Part shown: in pieces, positions 1-9,219 of the stretch
Position numbering within the stretch: the stretch's first letter is position 1
Layout: every line of letters starts with the position of its first letter
Source: Rahnella woolbedingensis
GTDB taxonomy: Bacteria > Pseudomonadota > Gammaproteobacteria > Enterobacterales > Enterobacteriaceae
Reading direction: 5' to 3'
NCBI RefSeq assembly: GCF_003602095.1
Contig: NZ_RAHH01000035.1
Span: 1-47,577 of the forward strand
DNA: 47,577 nucleotides
The notes under the pieces: generated by a model
What the model was told of the DNA's origin: nothing
Database searches by the model: none
Seen by the model: only the letters and a program-made list of their open reading frames with translations
Position numbers and translations under genes: made by a program

Positions 1-114
1 CGCTTCACTGAACAACCGGGAAGTGGCAGCCTGATCACTCAGGCAAAATACTCTCCAGGAAAACCGGAGCGGTTCAGTCACGGAGGTTATTTAGCGCTAA
101 ATTTAATGGACTGA
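1..114 (+). CDS. Possible 3' end of a gene entering from the left
   Basis: Frame 1 is open from the window edge to a TGA at 112-114 and reads plausibly as protein (RFTEQPGSGSLITQAKYSPG and onward). It would converge on, and overlap by 28 nt, the DUF4087 gene on the other strand. No family is recognised, and 37 codons are too few to be sure it is coding. Confidence 0.22.
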   Translation, partial: RFTEQPGSGSLITQAKYSPGKPERFSHGGYLALNLMD

Positions 115-920
115 ACTATTGCATTGATAACATCAAAATCTTGGTAAAAACCTACCGTATCAAATAATAATTGTGTTTGAGAATTATAAACAATTGCCAT
201 GAAACATATTCCTCCCGCAGCATGGAAACCCGTTTCTTCATCACTGATACCGCACGTCTGAGTCGTTTGCATTCCTTTCCAACCGGCCCCCTGAATAATA
301 TCAACAGGGCTAGGAGGGTCCATCCCGGCCTCCCGCGTCCAGACTCCATTCTCTTTATAAAAAATCATGCTATCGGTCGCCTGCTCCAGAGAGTCATGCT
401 CAGCACAAATATTTAATGTATATTCTTCATTTTTCAGTCGACTAGGTTTATTAATATTGAGACATTGTTTTTCTTTTTTTATTGTCCAGCCTTTCGGATA
501 ATCAAAACTGAATCCACGGCCCTGATACCTGACCATCTGTTGTAACTCAGCCAGTGGGTTCTGTGGTTCTTTCAACGTTTTGTCTGTACGGCAGGCACGG
601 AGAGAACGAGCCGTTGCGTTAGTGAGATTACTCATACGATGAGTGGGCTGATCCGTATCAGCCGTCACGCATGCGCAACCGTAACCGTAATTCCCATTCC
701 CGGTACGCACCCACTGAGTGTCGCCAAATCTGGGCCACTCACCTTCTGCCTGATAACCCCCCTGAGTCGCAATCTCCCAAGTACCATCACGATCTGTGAG
801 TGTGGCATTGGCTGGAGTCGGATTTTCAAACCAACCGCAGCGGCGTTCTGCACTATTGGCTGAGGAGCACCAGATCACAAAACTGATGCAAAGCATGCCT
901 GTCAGATAAAATAATCGCAT
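87..920 (-). CDS. Secreted DUF4087-domain protein
   Basis: The 277-residue product begins with a signal peptide (hydrophobic residues 4-20, likely cleavage after SANSA at about 24). The mature N-terminal half carries CGWFENPTPANATLTDRDG, a later GGYQAEGEWPRF and paired cysteines near GYGCACV, as I know from DUF4087 proteins. The second half (about 125-277) is a further domain with YQGRGFSFDYPKGW. AAGGATATTAA precedes the ATG. It is the last gene on the T6SS strand, 168 nt beyond tagA, so its membership of the operon is uncertain. An envelope location is inferred from the signal peptide; the function is unknown. Such periplasmic proteins next to T6SS loci can be immunity or envelope factors, but nothing in the sequence proves it. 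Confidence 0.8.
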   Translation of the reverse strand: MRLFYLTGMLCISFVIWCSSANSAERRCGWFENPTPANATLTDRDGTWEIATQGGYQAEGEWPRFGDTQWVRTGNGNYGYGCACVTADTDQPTHRMSNLTNATARSLRACRTDKTLKEPQNPLAELQQMVRYQGRGFSFDYPKGWTIKKEKQCLNINKPSRLKNEEYTLNICAEHDSLEQATDSMIFYKENGVWTREAGMDPPSPVDIIQGAGWKGMQTTQTCGISDEETGFHAAGGICFMAIVYNSQTQLLFDTVGFYQDFDVINAIVQSIKFSAK

Positions 921-1088
921 TTAATATCCTTAATTTTTTGGAGCAACCGGTTTACAGACTGCCGGGTTTAATCCTAAACTTGTCAACACTTGGTTTTATA
1001 ATTCGCCATGTCAACCACCCGCACGTTATCAGAACCCAGCTTGTGCTTATTGCTACACGTAGCCGGTGCTCGGCACAGGTGACAACCG

Positions 1089-2474
1089 CTACGGCTCAGA
1101 TAACGGTGAATTAGCTGCCCGGACACCCTGCTGTTTTTTCTGCACCAGCTGCGTTATCAGTGTATTAAGATGCTGTTCTACCTGCTGCACCTGCGCCGGT
1201 TGCAGCGGCTTAGTTGGGGAAGCATCTGTCAGCAATCGCAATTGTTCTTCGACCGGCACCGTTTGCCGGAAACTGTTTGTCATGCTAAATACGGCAGATT
1301 TCAGTTCACTGACGGTGATGTATTTGTCTTTCTGCCCATCCAGTGCGTTCAGTTTATCCGTCAGGATCTGGAGTTGCTGCATTCCCTCGTGCCAGCCAGT
1401 GAGCACATTTTCAGGCAAAGCATTGATGCTGACCTGCTGCTGCCAGCGAGTTTTCAATGGGATCACCGCCGGATTTTCCGGCCACAGGCTCTGCGCCTGC
1501 GCAAACAGCTGATTGCCATGCGCCTGCGCCCAGTCAGGGGGTAACGCAGCAAGGATATCCAACTGAGCAGAAGCCTGCTTTATCCATCCCGCGGCCTGCT
1601 GATTGATCCCTGCGGACTGACGCAGCGCCCCTGCCTGCTCAGCCGTTAGCAAAGTAGGCAATGACGTAACAGAGGCCGCCAGGGCCTGTGCCGCATGATC
1701 CTCCCGGTGTGTATATTGCCAACCCCAAAGTGTGATACCGCCAATCACTAGCGCGGAGAACGCACCCGCCATAAACGTCGGCCATTTTTTTTGTGGCAAC
1801 CGCGGCGGGAGAGTTTCATGTACCACATCAACATTGATCTCTGGCTCCGGGCGGATCACATACACCAGTTGGCTGACCGGGTCAGCTGAGGCCGGCGCTG
1901 CCAGCGCTTGCGGCGGTAACGCCACTGCGGATATTGCTTGTTCCTGCGGCGAACTATTTTCCAGACGCGTCAGTGCCAGATGAATCTGACGGCTCAACGC
2001 ATCCAGCTGACAGGCCTGTTTCAGCTCCTGCCGACTGAGTGTGTCATTGAGCGTATTCAGCAGCTTTTCGCTCTGGTATAAATCCGCCAAATCAGCATAA
2101 TGCAAAGAAAAAGTACGGAATACCTTCTGCAAACGCAGACTCAAGCCACTTAATATTTCCGCCCGTGCATGATTCTGCTGTGGCCACATCAGCGCCCACT
2201 GGTGACTGGCCAGCGCATTCAAAATCGCCAAGCCTTCGTTCATCCCAGCGACACTAGCCAGATGGCTGCGAGCCAGGGTGTACCAGGCGGTAGTTTGCAA
2301 CTCCACGCCGTTGTGTTCGAACAAAGATAAAGCAAGTGATTCAACCTGGCTCCAGCTCATATCCGGGCGTGCCGGGTGTGTCAGCTTCCCCATCTCATCG
2401 CGCAGAGCCGCAAAATCGGGAAGTGCCCGTGGGTCGCTACCGGTTCTTATTGGGCGGGGTTTCGCATCGTACAT
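1089..2474 (-). CDS. vasL: T6SS TagA-type protein (ImpA_N and VasL domains)
   Basis: An N-terminal ImpA_N domain (DPRALPDFAALRDEMGKLTH onward) is followed by a hydrophobic segment (TFMAGAFSALVIGGITLWGW) and a C-terminal helical VasL domain ending near 1089. This architecture is that of TagA, the long TssA relative. In enteroaggregative E. coli, TagA sits at the membrane opposite the baseplate and caps or stops the growing sheath. I place the start at the second in-frame ATG (2474), preceded by AGGGATGAAATCTTT; the upstream ATG at 2513 has no visible ribosome site. It is the distal structural gene of the cluster. The canonical TssA is a separate gene at 12727-14334, so both TssA classes are present. 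Confidence 0.85.
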   Translation of the reverse strand: MYDAKPRPIRTGSDPRALPDFAALRDEMGKLTHPARPDMSWSQVESLALSLFEHNGVELQTTAWYTLARSHLASVAGMNEGLAILNALASHQWALMWPQQNHARAEILSGLSLRLQKVFRTFSLHYADLADLYQSEKLLNTLNDTLSRQELKQACQLDALSRQIHLALTRLENSSPQEQAISAVALPPQALAAPASADPVSQLVYVIRPEPEINVDVVHETLPPRLPQKKWPTFMAGAFSALVIGGITLWGWQYTHREDHAAQALAASVTSLPTLLTAEQAGALRQSAGINQQAAGWIKQASAQLDILAALPPDWAQAHGNQLFAQAQSLWPENPAVIPLKTRWQQQVSINALPENVLTGWHEGMQQLQILTDKLNALDGQKDKYITVSELKSAVFSMTNSFRQTVPVEEQLRLLTDASPTKPLQPAQVQQVEQHLNTLITQLVQKKQQGVRAANSPLSEP

Positions 2475-2529
2475 AAAGATTTCATCCCTAAAAAATATAA
2501 GAGGATTATCCATCGTGACAGGTTGTTAG

Positions 2530-2997
2530 CTAGGGCAGTAAATCCACTATCATGTCGAAAAAAACGTCCTCGCAGAACCCTCTGCGCCCCGTGGGTGATC
2601 GTGCCGAACTCCAGGTCCAGTTGACGTCCTCACCTGAACGCATAAACAGTCGATACAGTGGGGTCACACTTCCATCAACATAAAGGCTAACTTCCACGCA
2701 CCCAGTCACGCCCTGTCCGTACATAAACACCGGCGTAAATTTTACTTTTCGGTTTTCATAGCCAAGTACGATCCCCTGGACATTGAATGCTGTTCCGCCT
2801 GCCAGCAGCTCAACGACTGAAACCGGTATGCTTTCAATGCTAACTCCTGTGTCCGTGAGCCACGTTGCCATGTCGTCCTGAAGTTGAACTGTCCGACGCT
2901 GAAACTCAGCTATATCCGCTGCATATTTCGTGTCGTAGGAGCCACGGTGAGAGGGTTGTTCCTGAAGTTTTTTAAGAAATCGCGCTTTTGCTGACAT
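2530..2997 (-). CDS. Hypothetical protein between tssE and tagA
   Basis: A 155-residue protein with no recognised domain and no signal peptide or membrane segment. The first half is charged and helical (ARFLKKLQEQPSHRGSYDTK, then QLQDDMATWL). The second half is beta-rich with aromatic residues (VKFTPVFMYGQGVTGCVEVSLY). The start is set at 2997 because AGGAAAATA lies directly upstream; the longer frame to 3042 lacks a ribosome site. It starts 54 nt after the tssE stop codon, so it is probably cotranscribed. It could be a small cargo, chaperone or immunity protein. Context is the only argument, and I do not assign a function. Confidence 0.6.
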   Translation of the reverse strand: MSAKARFLKKLQEQPSHRGSYDTKYAADIAEFQRRTVQLQDDMATWLTDTGVSIESIPVSVVELLAGGTAFNVQGIVLGYENRKVKFTPVFMYGQGVTGCVEVSLYVDGSVTPLYRLFMRSGEDVNWTWSSARSPTGRRGFCEDVFFDMIVDLLP

Positions 2998-3051
2998 TAT
3001 TTTCCTGTTGCTGAACACAGTAACGCTGCGCTTGCAGCGCATTGATACGTT

Positions 3052-3501
3052 TTACACAAGGTCGCGTGGTTCAAGGAAGTTCTGCTGCCTGAGGTGGCGG
3101 ATCAATACCCGCCCTTCCGGCATAAAATCGGTGCCATAACGCACCAGTCCGATACCCTTGAGCTCGGCATCGATGGCATAGCGCAACTCCCCGGGAATAG
3201 CCTGTTCCTGCATCACCACTTCAATGCTTTTCAGGCGGGGTTCGTATTTGAGTAATACGTCAGACAACGTGCTCATCAACTGGTGTGCGGTGCCGGGTAA
3301 CCCCTGCAAAATATTGCTCATATCAGGCAGGCCGTAATCGGGTAAATGGCTGAGCGTACCAGCCCGGCAGTTGAGGATGCGCTGCATATTATCCAGAACC
3401 GACAGGATGATCTGATTCTGTTCGCTGACCTGATGCAGCTCGAGGCCACCGGTAAAGTGACCGGTGAGCATTTCATAAAGAGAGGGGGTTTTATGCGGCA
3501 T
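3052..3501 (-). CDS. tssE: TssE, T6SS baseplate gp25-like subunit
   Basis: A 149-residue protein of the gp25/TssE family, with the typical ILNCRAGTLSHLPDYGLPDM stretch and a C-terminal sheath-contacting region. TssE belongs to the baseplate wedge with TssF, TssG and TssK and primes sheath assembly. The start is placed at 3501, where AGGACTCGTA precedes ATG. The open frame extends to 3633, but that 44-residue extension has no ribosome site and is not family-like. tssE is separated from the other baseplate genes tssF and tssG by the inserted vgrG, VRR-NUC effector and DUF3396 cargo, which suggests the cargo module was inserted within an older core operon. Confidence 0.9.
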   Translation of the reverse strand: MPHKTPSLYEMLTGHFTGGLELHQVSEQNQIILSVLDNMQRILNCRAGTLSHLPDYGLPDMSNILQGLPGTAHQLMSTLSDVLLKYEPRLKSIEVVMQEQAIPGELRYAIDAELKGIGLVRYGTDFMPEGRVLIRHLRQQNFLEPRDLV

Positions 3502-3632
3502 TACGAGTCCTGTCCCTGGGGGTAATAAAAGCATCTTTCTGAAAGGATCTGGTTTGGGATAATTAATAGAAAACTTAATTAAATACACCCTCTTGGTAAT
3601 GGCAGATGACAAAAAAAGCTCACTCGAGACCA

Positions 3633-4847
3633 TTACTCAGCTAATGTAAATACACTTCCCTTATCATCCCGCTCTAGCAAAGACCAACACGCACGGTGTT
3701 TTTTGCCGTATTTATCCTCAAACTCTGGCAACTTCTGCCCTTCACGCGTCTGGATATATTGGGTCGTGCCTTCGACAATAGAAGCCCAACGTCCGCTGTA
3801 GGGCGCAATTTCATCAGTCCAGAGGGTGATACGCACAGGTTCGTAGGATTTACCGATATCGTCCTTATCCAGCAAAGCGCTGGCTTCATCGAAACGGGCA
3901 AACCATGCCATTGAAGATTCTTTATCAAATTGCAGGTTTTCGTATTCGGAGTAGAAGTGCAGGCTGTTATGCCCATCTTGTCGAACAGGCTGAATAAGCT
4001 GATTGACCTTCACCAACAATGGCGGCAGACCTTCGGTTTTCATCTCCCCCAACGGGGGCGGAAGTTCACCCGCTTTGAGGATCACGCCGTTGTTATAGGC
4101 AAGCAGTTTTATTTCAGGGGTGTTGGCTAAACAGTGTTTTACTCTTTCCGTTCCCCCCAGTTTTTCCAGCCACTGAGCACCCAAAATAGTGTACCAGCAG
4201 GCACTTTTTAGACCTTCAGTCGAATTGACGCCATCGAGAAAACCTAATGAATCCACTATCACACCGGAAAAGCGTTGAGCCAGTGTAAATTCATAGGGGA
4301 ACATACGTTCAAATGCATAAGGCAATACGAGCGACAGCCCCGCATGACCGCTGTCCACTGTGAAGCTGTCACACAACCACATAATCCAAGCTTCATAGCG
4401 TGTTTTGCCGTCGGGTTCTTTCAGTAGCGACAGTGGGAGTGTTAATTTAATTACTGACCGATTGTTGTCATTGTGGAAGACTCTTTTACCCATAACCGCA
4501 ATACTGTAATCAGGAGCAAGAAAATCCTTCTCTGCGCTTCCCAGATACCATGAAAAAATCTCTTCGGGTGTTGAGTCGAGGATCTCCTGCCGCTTTTTGG
4601 TGTAATTCTTCTCAGTAATACCCACCCAATTTTTGGTGATCGTTTTTTTCAGATGTGGCTTAAATTCTGCATAAAAGCGATCCACACACTCTACCATCTT
4701 GCGACGAACTTCCTGCGTATGTCCGTCTTTAAAAAAGACGGTAATAATCAGACCGAGATTGACCGCGGGGTTTCCGTCTTTGTACTTTACTGTGGCTTCC
4801 GGTAACCATTTCTCAATATAATTCAGCTCAAAATCCTGTAATTCCAT
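3633..4847 (-). CDS. DUF3396 (TsiV-like) putative immunity protein
   Basis: A 404-residue soluble protein without signal peptide. FFKDGHTQEVRRKMVECVDR and a central SVIKLTLPLSLL region match what I know of DUF3396, the family described as TsiV-type immunity for VRR-NUC T6SS nucleases in Salmonella. A cytoplasmic location suits protection against a DNase. It lies 9 nt after the VRR-NUC effector stop codon with a strong ribosome site (AAGGAGCAGGT). The effector-immunity pairing is inferred from family plus adjacency. It is longer than I expect for minimal DUF3396 proteins, so an extra C-terminal domain (about 280-404) may be present. Confidence 0.8.
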   Translation of the reverse strand: MELQDFELNYIEKWLPEATVKYKDGNPAVNLGLIITVFFKDGHTQEVRRKMVECVDRFYAEFKPHLKKTITKNWVGITEKNYTKKRQEILDSTPEEIFSWYLGSAEKDFLAPDYSIAVMGKRVFHNDNNRSVIKLTLPLSLLKEPDGKTRYEAWIMWLCDSFTVDSGHAGLSLVLPYAFERMFPYEFTLAQRFSGVIVDSLGFLDGVNSTEGLKSACWYTILGAQWLEKLGGTERVKHCLANTPEIKLLAYNNGVILKAGELPPPLGEMKTEGLPPLLVKVNQLIQPVRQDGHNSLHFYSEYENLQFDKESSMAWFARFDEASALLDKDDIGKSYEPVRITLWTDEIAPYSGRWASIVEGTTQYIQTREGQKLPEFEDKYGKKHRACWSLLERDDKGSVFTLAE

Positions 4848-4856
4848 ACCTGCTCC

Positions 4857-6137
4857 TTAATACGCCATGGACTCTACCGCTGCACCGGCACCGAGAATAA
4901 GTGCCAGTGTTTCCCAGGCCGTTATCGCCAGACGGACAATAATCAAAAACGCTTCAATAATAGCCGCCGGGATACCCAGATAAACCACCGCCGCTGCAAT
5001 CACCACCACCACCAGAACGATACCTACTGCTTTCCCGATATTGGTCAGCACCTGTACCCAGTCCACCTGTTTCAGCATGTCGAGCGTCATATCCGTGGCG
5101 CGCTGTATTTCTGCCCACGCGGCTTTAATCTGAGCATTGGTCCAGGATTGTACAACTTTCCCTGTTTGACTGACCCACACCCAGGCCTGGCTACCTTGCT
5201 GATAAACCCATTCACCGCTGTCATTTAACCAACTTGCCGCCGAACTCAACTTTTGCTGCATTTCTTTGGATAGTGCATTCCAACCTTCAGCAACGCCGTT
5301 TATCGCGCCTTCACTCAAGTCTGCGACGGTTTTGCGGGCATAAGTCCAGGGTTCGATCTTCGCTGCAACCGGTGTGGAAGGCGGACGGGGCATAAAAATC
5401 GGCGGGTAGAGAAACAGTGGCCAGTATTTCGCCCCGCTGGTCTTCCAGGCTTTCATCGTGACATTCACCACCTGATCAACCCACTGCTGCTCTTCCGGTC
5501 GGCAGTCGTGGATCTCCAAAATAGTCATGCGCGACCTATTACTTCCTACGATAAGCAGGTACTCCTCATACTGATCAAGGCCAAGCGTATCCCTCGGAAA
5601 CTTAACCTCTACTAGTCTGGCCAGATTGTCGCCGTGCATTTGGCCTTCGGTGTCCAGCCCTGCCAGTCCTGGCCAACGATCCTCTTTGTTCTTAACAATA
5701 ATGATATCCGGGCGGCGATATATACCCTTTCCCGGCACCGGGAACGGATTCAGCGTATGACGGCGGCCTGCACCATTACCCAGCAGTGAACTGCTGAGAA
5801 AAGGTCGAGGTGGGGTAGTCCGCATATCAAACGCGACTTCAGCTTTGTAGTACCAATAGTAATCACGGGCAATTTCATCGGCGCGGATAAGCCCACTCAT
5901 GATCAGCTGCTTTAGGCTCATCTGGTAGGTTTTACCTTTACTGCTAACCGTTGCTGACAATTGCGGAAAACGCATGGCGTATTCCGCCTTGAGATGCATG
6001 TACTGGCGGTTTTCGGTGGTGGGCAGACGTGACGGCTTTTCGACCATCTCCACACCCGTCGTGGTGCAGTCCCAGGCTTTATTATTTGCCCCGGTGGGGA
6101 TATCGGGTGTACCTGTCGGCGTATCGGGCAGTTCCAT
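4857..6137 (-). CDS. VRR-NUC domain T6SS DNase effector
   Basis: A 426-residue protein. A VRR-NUC/PD-(D/E)XK core spans about 95-215. Candidate catalytic residues are E100, D144 (in RRPDIIIV) and E177-x-K179 (in LVEVKFP), followed by QYEEYL near 189-194. Such enzymes cut branched or structured DNA, and T6SS versions poison recipient cells. The N-terminus has a short TPTG repeat. The last 70 residues (about 357-426) are strongly hydrophobic (VGIVLVVVVIAAAVVYLGIP, then more) and look like two or three membrane helices. That is unusual for a nuclease and may serve loading or inner-membrane passage. The ATG overlaps the vgrG stop codon as TAATG, so vgrG and effector are translationally coupled. 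Confidence 0.85.
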   Translation of the reverse strand: MELPDTPTGTPDIPTGANNKAWDCTTTGVEMVEKPSRLPTTENRQYMHLKAEYAMRFPQLSATVSSKGKTYQMSLKQLIMSGLIRADEIARDYYWYYKAEVAFDMRTTPPRPFLSSSLLGNGAGRRHTLNPFPVPGKGIYRRPDIIIVKNKEDRWPGLAGLDTEGQMHGDNLARLVEVKFPRDTLGLDQYEEYLLIVGSNRSRMTILEIHDCRPEEQQWVDQVVNVTMKAWKTSGAKYWPLFLYPPIFMPRPPSTPVAAKIEPWTYARKTVADLSEGAINGVAEGWNALSKEMQQKLSSAASWLNDSGEWVYQQGSQAWVWVSQTGKVVQSWTNAQIKAAWAEIQRATDMTLDMLKQVDWVQVLTNIGKAVGIVLVVVVIAAAVVYLGIPAAIIEAFLIIVRLAITAWETLALILGAGAAVESMAY

Positions 6138-8659
6138 TATGATTTCACCTCCCTGAGTTCAGTTTCCAGTTGTTGGGTATCGGTTTCACCAATAAACCAC
6201 ATCGTCTCTTCCGGCTGAGGTATTTTGTTCAAAATATGCAGTTCAGCGTCCTCTGCCTGGCGAGTGTAAATAGGTACAGAGTAACCTTTATCGTCGGTAA
6301 ATCCTGTGGCTGTCTGTCCTGATGGCGTGGTGATTTTGTAGGGCGTATCAACCAGTATCTTGCCGTTTTTATCTTGTAACTGATAAATAGCGGAGTAGAT
6401 ATTTGCTGTGCCCATTTTTGGCATTGTGACCGCCATCGTCGCCTTGCCGGTCGTCGTCGTCCGCTTTATCTTGCGTGTATACGTCCCCGCCGTGCCGTAC
6501 TCCACTTTTCCGGCGTCGATAATCACGTAGCTGCCGCCGCCTGTCAGGGTAACCTTCTTCTTGCCCGCAAACAGCATATCCGCCGCCGAGACCAGGCTCA
6601 GCTTTTGCTCCGCCGATAAGTGCATCGCACCGTTCTGTGCCTGCATGACCACAGGACCTTCACCGGATATCACGCTCAGTTTGCCCGTGCGCGCAAACAG
6701 ACCCACCTGCTTACCTGCCAGACCGGCAATGTTGCCCATCGCCCCGGCGCTGATATCACCACCGGCGTTTATGGCGACGTTTTCTTTAGCAGACAGTTGC
6801 AGGTGTTCGCCGCTGGCCAACGCCACGCCCTGCGGGGCGCAGAGGTGGAGTATCACGTTCAGCGGTTTTAACCGCTGACTGAACATCGCTCTCTGACTGG
6901 CGATGTCCGCTTCCAGCGCCTGCGCCTGCTGCGCTGCTGCGGCCAGCTGCTGGAGCTGGTTCTGACAGGCGTCGATTTCTTGTAAGGCGGTGGTCATATC
7001 CAGCACCTCGCCCGTGCCTTTGCTCTGACCGTCAGCGGTGATAAACAGCCCTTTGGCGACGCGGATAACGCCATACTCGTCGGTGCGCAGTTCAAAGCCC
7101 GTGCCGCGCTGCTTATTCTGGCCGTCAACAATATGCCCCTGACTGAGCTGAGTTTTACCAAACTCGGTATTCAGGACAATATGTTCCTCACCGCGCTTAT
7201 CCTCCAGCCTGATTTCATTACCCGCCGCCGTGCGCAAAATGTTCTGGCTGCGGTTGTCGCGGTTAACCACGTCAGAATGTTCGGCGTCATGAAATGCATG
7301 GCCGATGTAAGGCCTGTCCGGGTCTCCGCCGTCAAACAAGATGCCCACTTCGGTGCCGTCAATCAGCGGCGTGTGCCAGCCGTGTGTTTCTCCGGCATAA
7401 GATTTTGCCATCCGCACCCACAGGTAGGCGTAGCCCGGCTCTGCGTCTTCACGGCTGAAATCCAGCTTCACCCGGTAACGGCCCAGCCGGTCCAGATGGG
7501 CATACGTGTCGTGCGGCTCGCAGCTTTCAATACGGGCCGGCAGTGAACCGTACATGACGGGACGAGAAATCTCGGGCGGCCTGAAACAGAACTGTTCGCT
7601 ATACGGCATGCCCCACGCCGACACCTGCAGGCGCGAATCACGTGATGCCCGGTAAGTGGTCAGCGTAATGAGCATCCCCTCTTTGAGCGCCGTCAGTGGG
7701 CTGCCCGGCGTTTCCAACACCTGACCGGGGGAAAGGTGTGACGCATTACTGAACAGGTGCAGGCGGACGGACTTATTCAGTTCGCGCTCATGGTGAAGCC
7801 GGGCATAGAATGCCCCGCTTTCGGTTTCAGGCTCTGAGGTGGTGTCATCCCCCGCCTCAAGGTACGGGCCGATATAACGGTAATGCTCACCCGTAGTGAC
7901 GGCGTTATTGCGCGCCGTCACGCGGGAGTCCATCGGCGTGGTGGCGGTGCGGTAGTTATAGTCGCGGGTGCTGACCTGCCCGGTCACCGCGTCGTACCAG
8001 GCGCGCACGCTCCAGACCAACTCCGCTGCGCCGTCGAACAATCCGGCGGGCTCCCGGCACGGTAGCGTAACGCCAAACTGATACGCCTGCTGGCTGTCGG
8101 CCAACACCACCGCGTCCAGTCCGGTGACGTCATTCATCTCACTGCAATACCAGATACCCACTTCGGCCAACAGGCGTTGCACAAATTCGAGGTCGGTTTC
8201 CCGCCACTGGGTGATAAGCTCACGCGGCAGATAGGTCCGCGCCAGTTTAAATTCAAAATCCGACCCTTCCAGCCCGTGTGAGCGCAGTATCTGCTCCACC
8301 ACTTCCGGCACCGATTTATCCAGATACACCGCGCAGCGACGGGTCAGGGACAGCAGGTGTAGCCGCGAACACAGCGTCACGCTGTAGTGCGACTGGTCAA
8401 CGGTGGTGGAGAGCCATTCAAAATCAGTGATAATACCGTGCACCACCTTGCCGCTGCGCATCCGCAGGCTGGCGTATTTAAGCAGCAGGTCTGTCGCCGG
8501 GATATTCGACAGCGGGCTGGTGAATTCGATACGCCAGAAGAATGGCGTATTAAGCGCATCGCGTCCGCGAAAATTGAGCACGTCCGGCACAACCGGACTG
8601 TCGTTTATCTCCAACTGATACCGCGATTGCCCGTCAAACAGGGCTGACCAGTCTTCCAT
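6137..8659 (-). CDS. vgrG: VgrG spike protein with transthyretin-like C-terminal extension
   Basis: An 840-residue VgrG (TssI) with a gp27-like hub (about 1-380), an OB-like domain (YAHLDRLGRYRVKLDFSRED) and a beta-helix with DUF2345 (to about 740). The last 90 residues (SAIYQLQDKNGKILVDTPYK, then GFTDDKGYSVPIYT) look like a transthyretin-type fold. In enteroaggregative E. coli VgrG1 such a tail docks the effector Tle1, so here it plausibly docks the VRR-NUC nuclease. AAGGAGTAATCAC precedes the ATG; the gene starts 4 nt after tssJ. It shares long near-identical blocks with the second VgrG (for example RELITQWRETDLEFVQRLLA), which offers a substrate for recombination between cargo modules. Confidence 0.93.
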   Translation of the reverse strand: MEDWSALFDGQSRYQLEINDSPVVPDVLNFRGRDALNTPFFWRIEFTSPLSNIPATDLLLKYASLRMRSGKVVHGIITDFEWLSTTVDQSHYSVTLCSRLHLLSLTRRCAVYLDKSVPEVVEQILRSHGLEGSDFEFKLARTYLPRELITQWRETDLEFVQRLLAEVGIWYCSEMNDVTGLDAVVLADSQQAYQFGVTLPCREPAGLFDGAAELVWSVRAWYDAVTGQVSTRDYNYRTATTPMDSRVTARNNAVTTGEHYRYIGPYLEAGDDTTSEPETESGAFYARLHHERELNKSVRLHLFSNASHLSPGQVLETPGSPLTALKEGMLITLTTYRASRDSRLQVSAWGMPYSEQFCFRPPEISRPVMYGSLPARIESCEPHDTYAHLDRLGRYRVKLDFSREDAEPGYAYLWVRMAKSYAGETHGWHTPLIDGTEVGILFDGGDPDRPYIGHAFHDAEHSDVVNRDNRSQNILRTAAGNEIRLEDKRGEEHIVLNTEFGKTQLSQGHIVDGQNKQRGTGFELRTDEYGVIRVAKGLFITADGQSKGTGEVLDMTTALQEIDACQNQLQQLAAAAQQAQALEADIASQRAMFSQRLKPLNVILHLCAPQGVALASGEHLQLSAKENVAINAGGDISAGAMGNIAGLAGKQVGLFARTGKLSVISGEGPVVMQAQNGAMHLSAEQKLSLVSAADMLFAGKKKVTLTGGGSYVIIDAGKVEYGTAGTYTRKIKRTTTTGKATMAVTMPKMGTANIYSAIYQLQDKNGKILVDTPYKITTPSGQTATGFTDDKGYSVPIYTRQAEDAELHILNKIPQPEETMWFIGETDTQQLETELREVKS

Positions 8660-8663
8660 GTGA

Positions 8664-9188
8664 TTACTCCTTTACGGGCACCAGGGTCAGAGAGCCATCA
8701 CCCAGCTCAATGATTCGGGCCTTATCCGGGTCAAGATCATCGCGGGTCAGCACCAGACGCCAGGTGTTGTTCTTCATGTCCGGGCGATTGAACAGCGCCA
8801 CCACTGCTACAAATTGGGCATTCTCGTCCATCGGCATATTGAGCGTGACGCTGCCCTTGGGCATTACCAGCAGCGATTTTGAGACCAACACATCGTCTTT
8901 GAGCACCGTGTCCGCGTCACGCAACAGTTTTGAATAGTCCGACGCCTCAACGTTTTTACGGTCTTTAAGCTGATAGACCCGCACCATGGTGGCCAACGGT
9001 GTCTGAGCCCCATCCGCATTGATGGCTGCCCGCGGCTCGAAATCCAGGTGCAGGGTTTTCACTTTTTTGTAAAAAATGGATTTGGTGACGTTGACCGTCC
9101 CGTCGGTCACGGTCTGCGTCAGACCACAGCCTGTCAGCAGACAGCAAAAGGCAAGCATGGCGGTCTGTCGTAAATTAGCGAATGTCAT
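8664..9188 (-). CDS. tssJ: TssJ outer-membrane lipoprotein
   Basis: A 174-residue lipoprotein with a signal peptide ending in the lipobox LTGC (lipidated cysteine at about 21). The following beta-sandwich (LHLDFEPRAAINADGAQTPL, then MVRVYQLKDRKNVEA) is typical of the TssJ/SciN/Lip family. TssJ anchors the TssJLM membrane complex to the outer membrane by binding the periplasmic domain of TssM. AAGGAACCTCTGA precedes the ATG. It starts 31 nt after tssG and is followed 4 nt later by the VRR-NUC-linked vgrG. Confidence 0.93.
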   Translation of the reverse strand: MTFANLRQTAMLAFCCLLTGCGLTQTVTDGTVNVTKSIFYKKVKTLHLDFEPRAAINADGAQTPLATMVRVYQLKDRKNVEASDYSKLLRDADTVLKDDVLVSKSLLVMPKGSVTLNMPMDENAQFVAVVALFNRPDMKNNTWRLVLTRDDLDPDKARIIELGDGSLTLVPVKE

Positions 9189-9219
9189 TCAGAGGTTCCT
9201 TTCAGAATAAACGCGGTGA

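Noticed and set aside
3502-3632. Terminator or promoter between the DUF3396 gene and tssE
   Set aside because: There is a T-run near CTCGAGTGAGCTTTTTTT on the minus strand, but I could not find a convincing stem before it.
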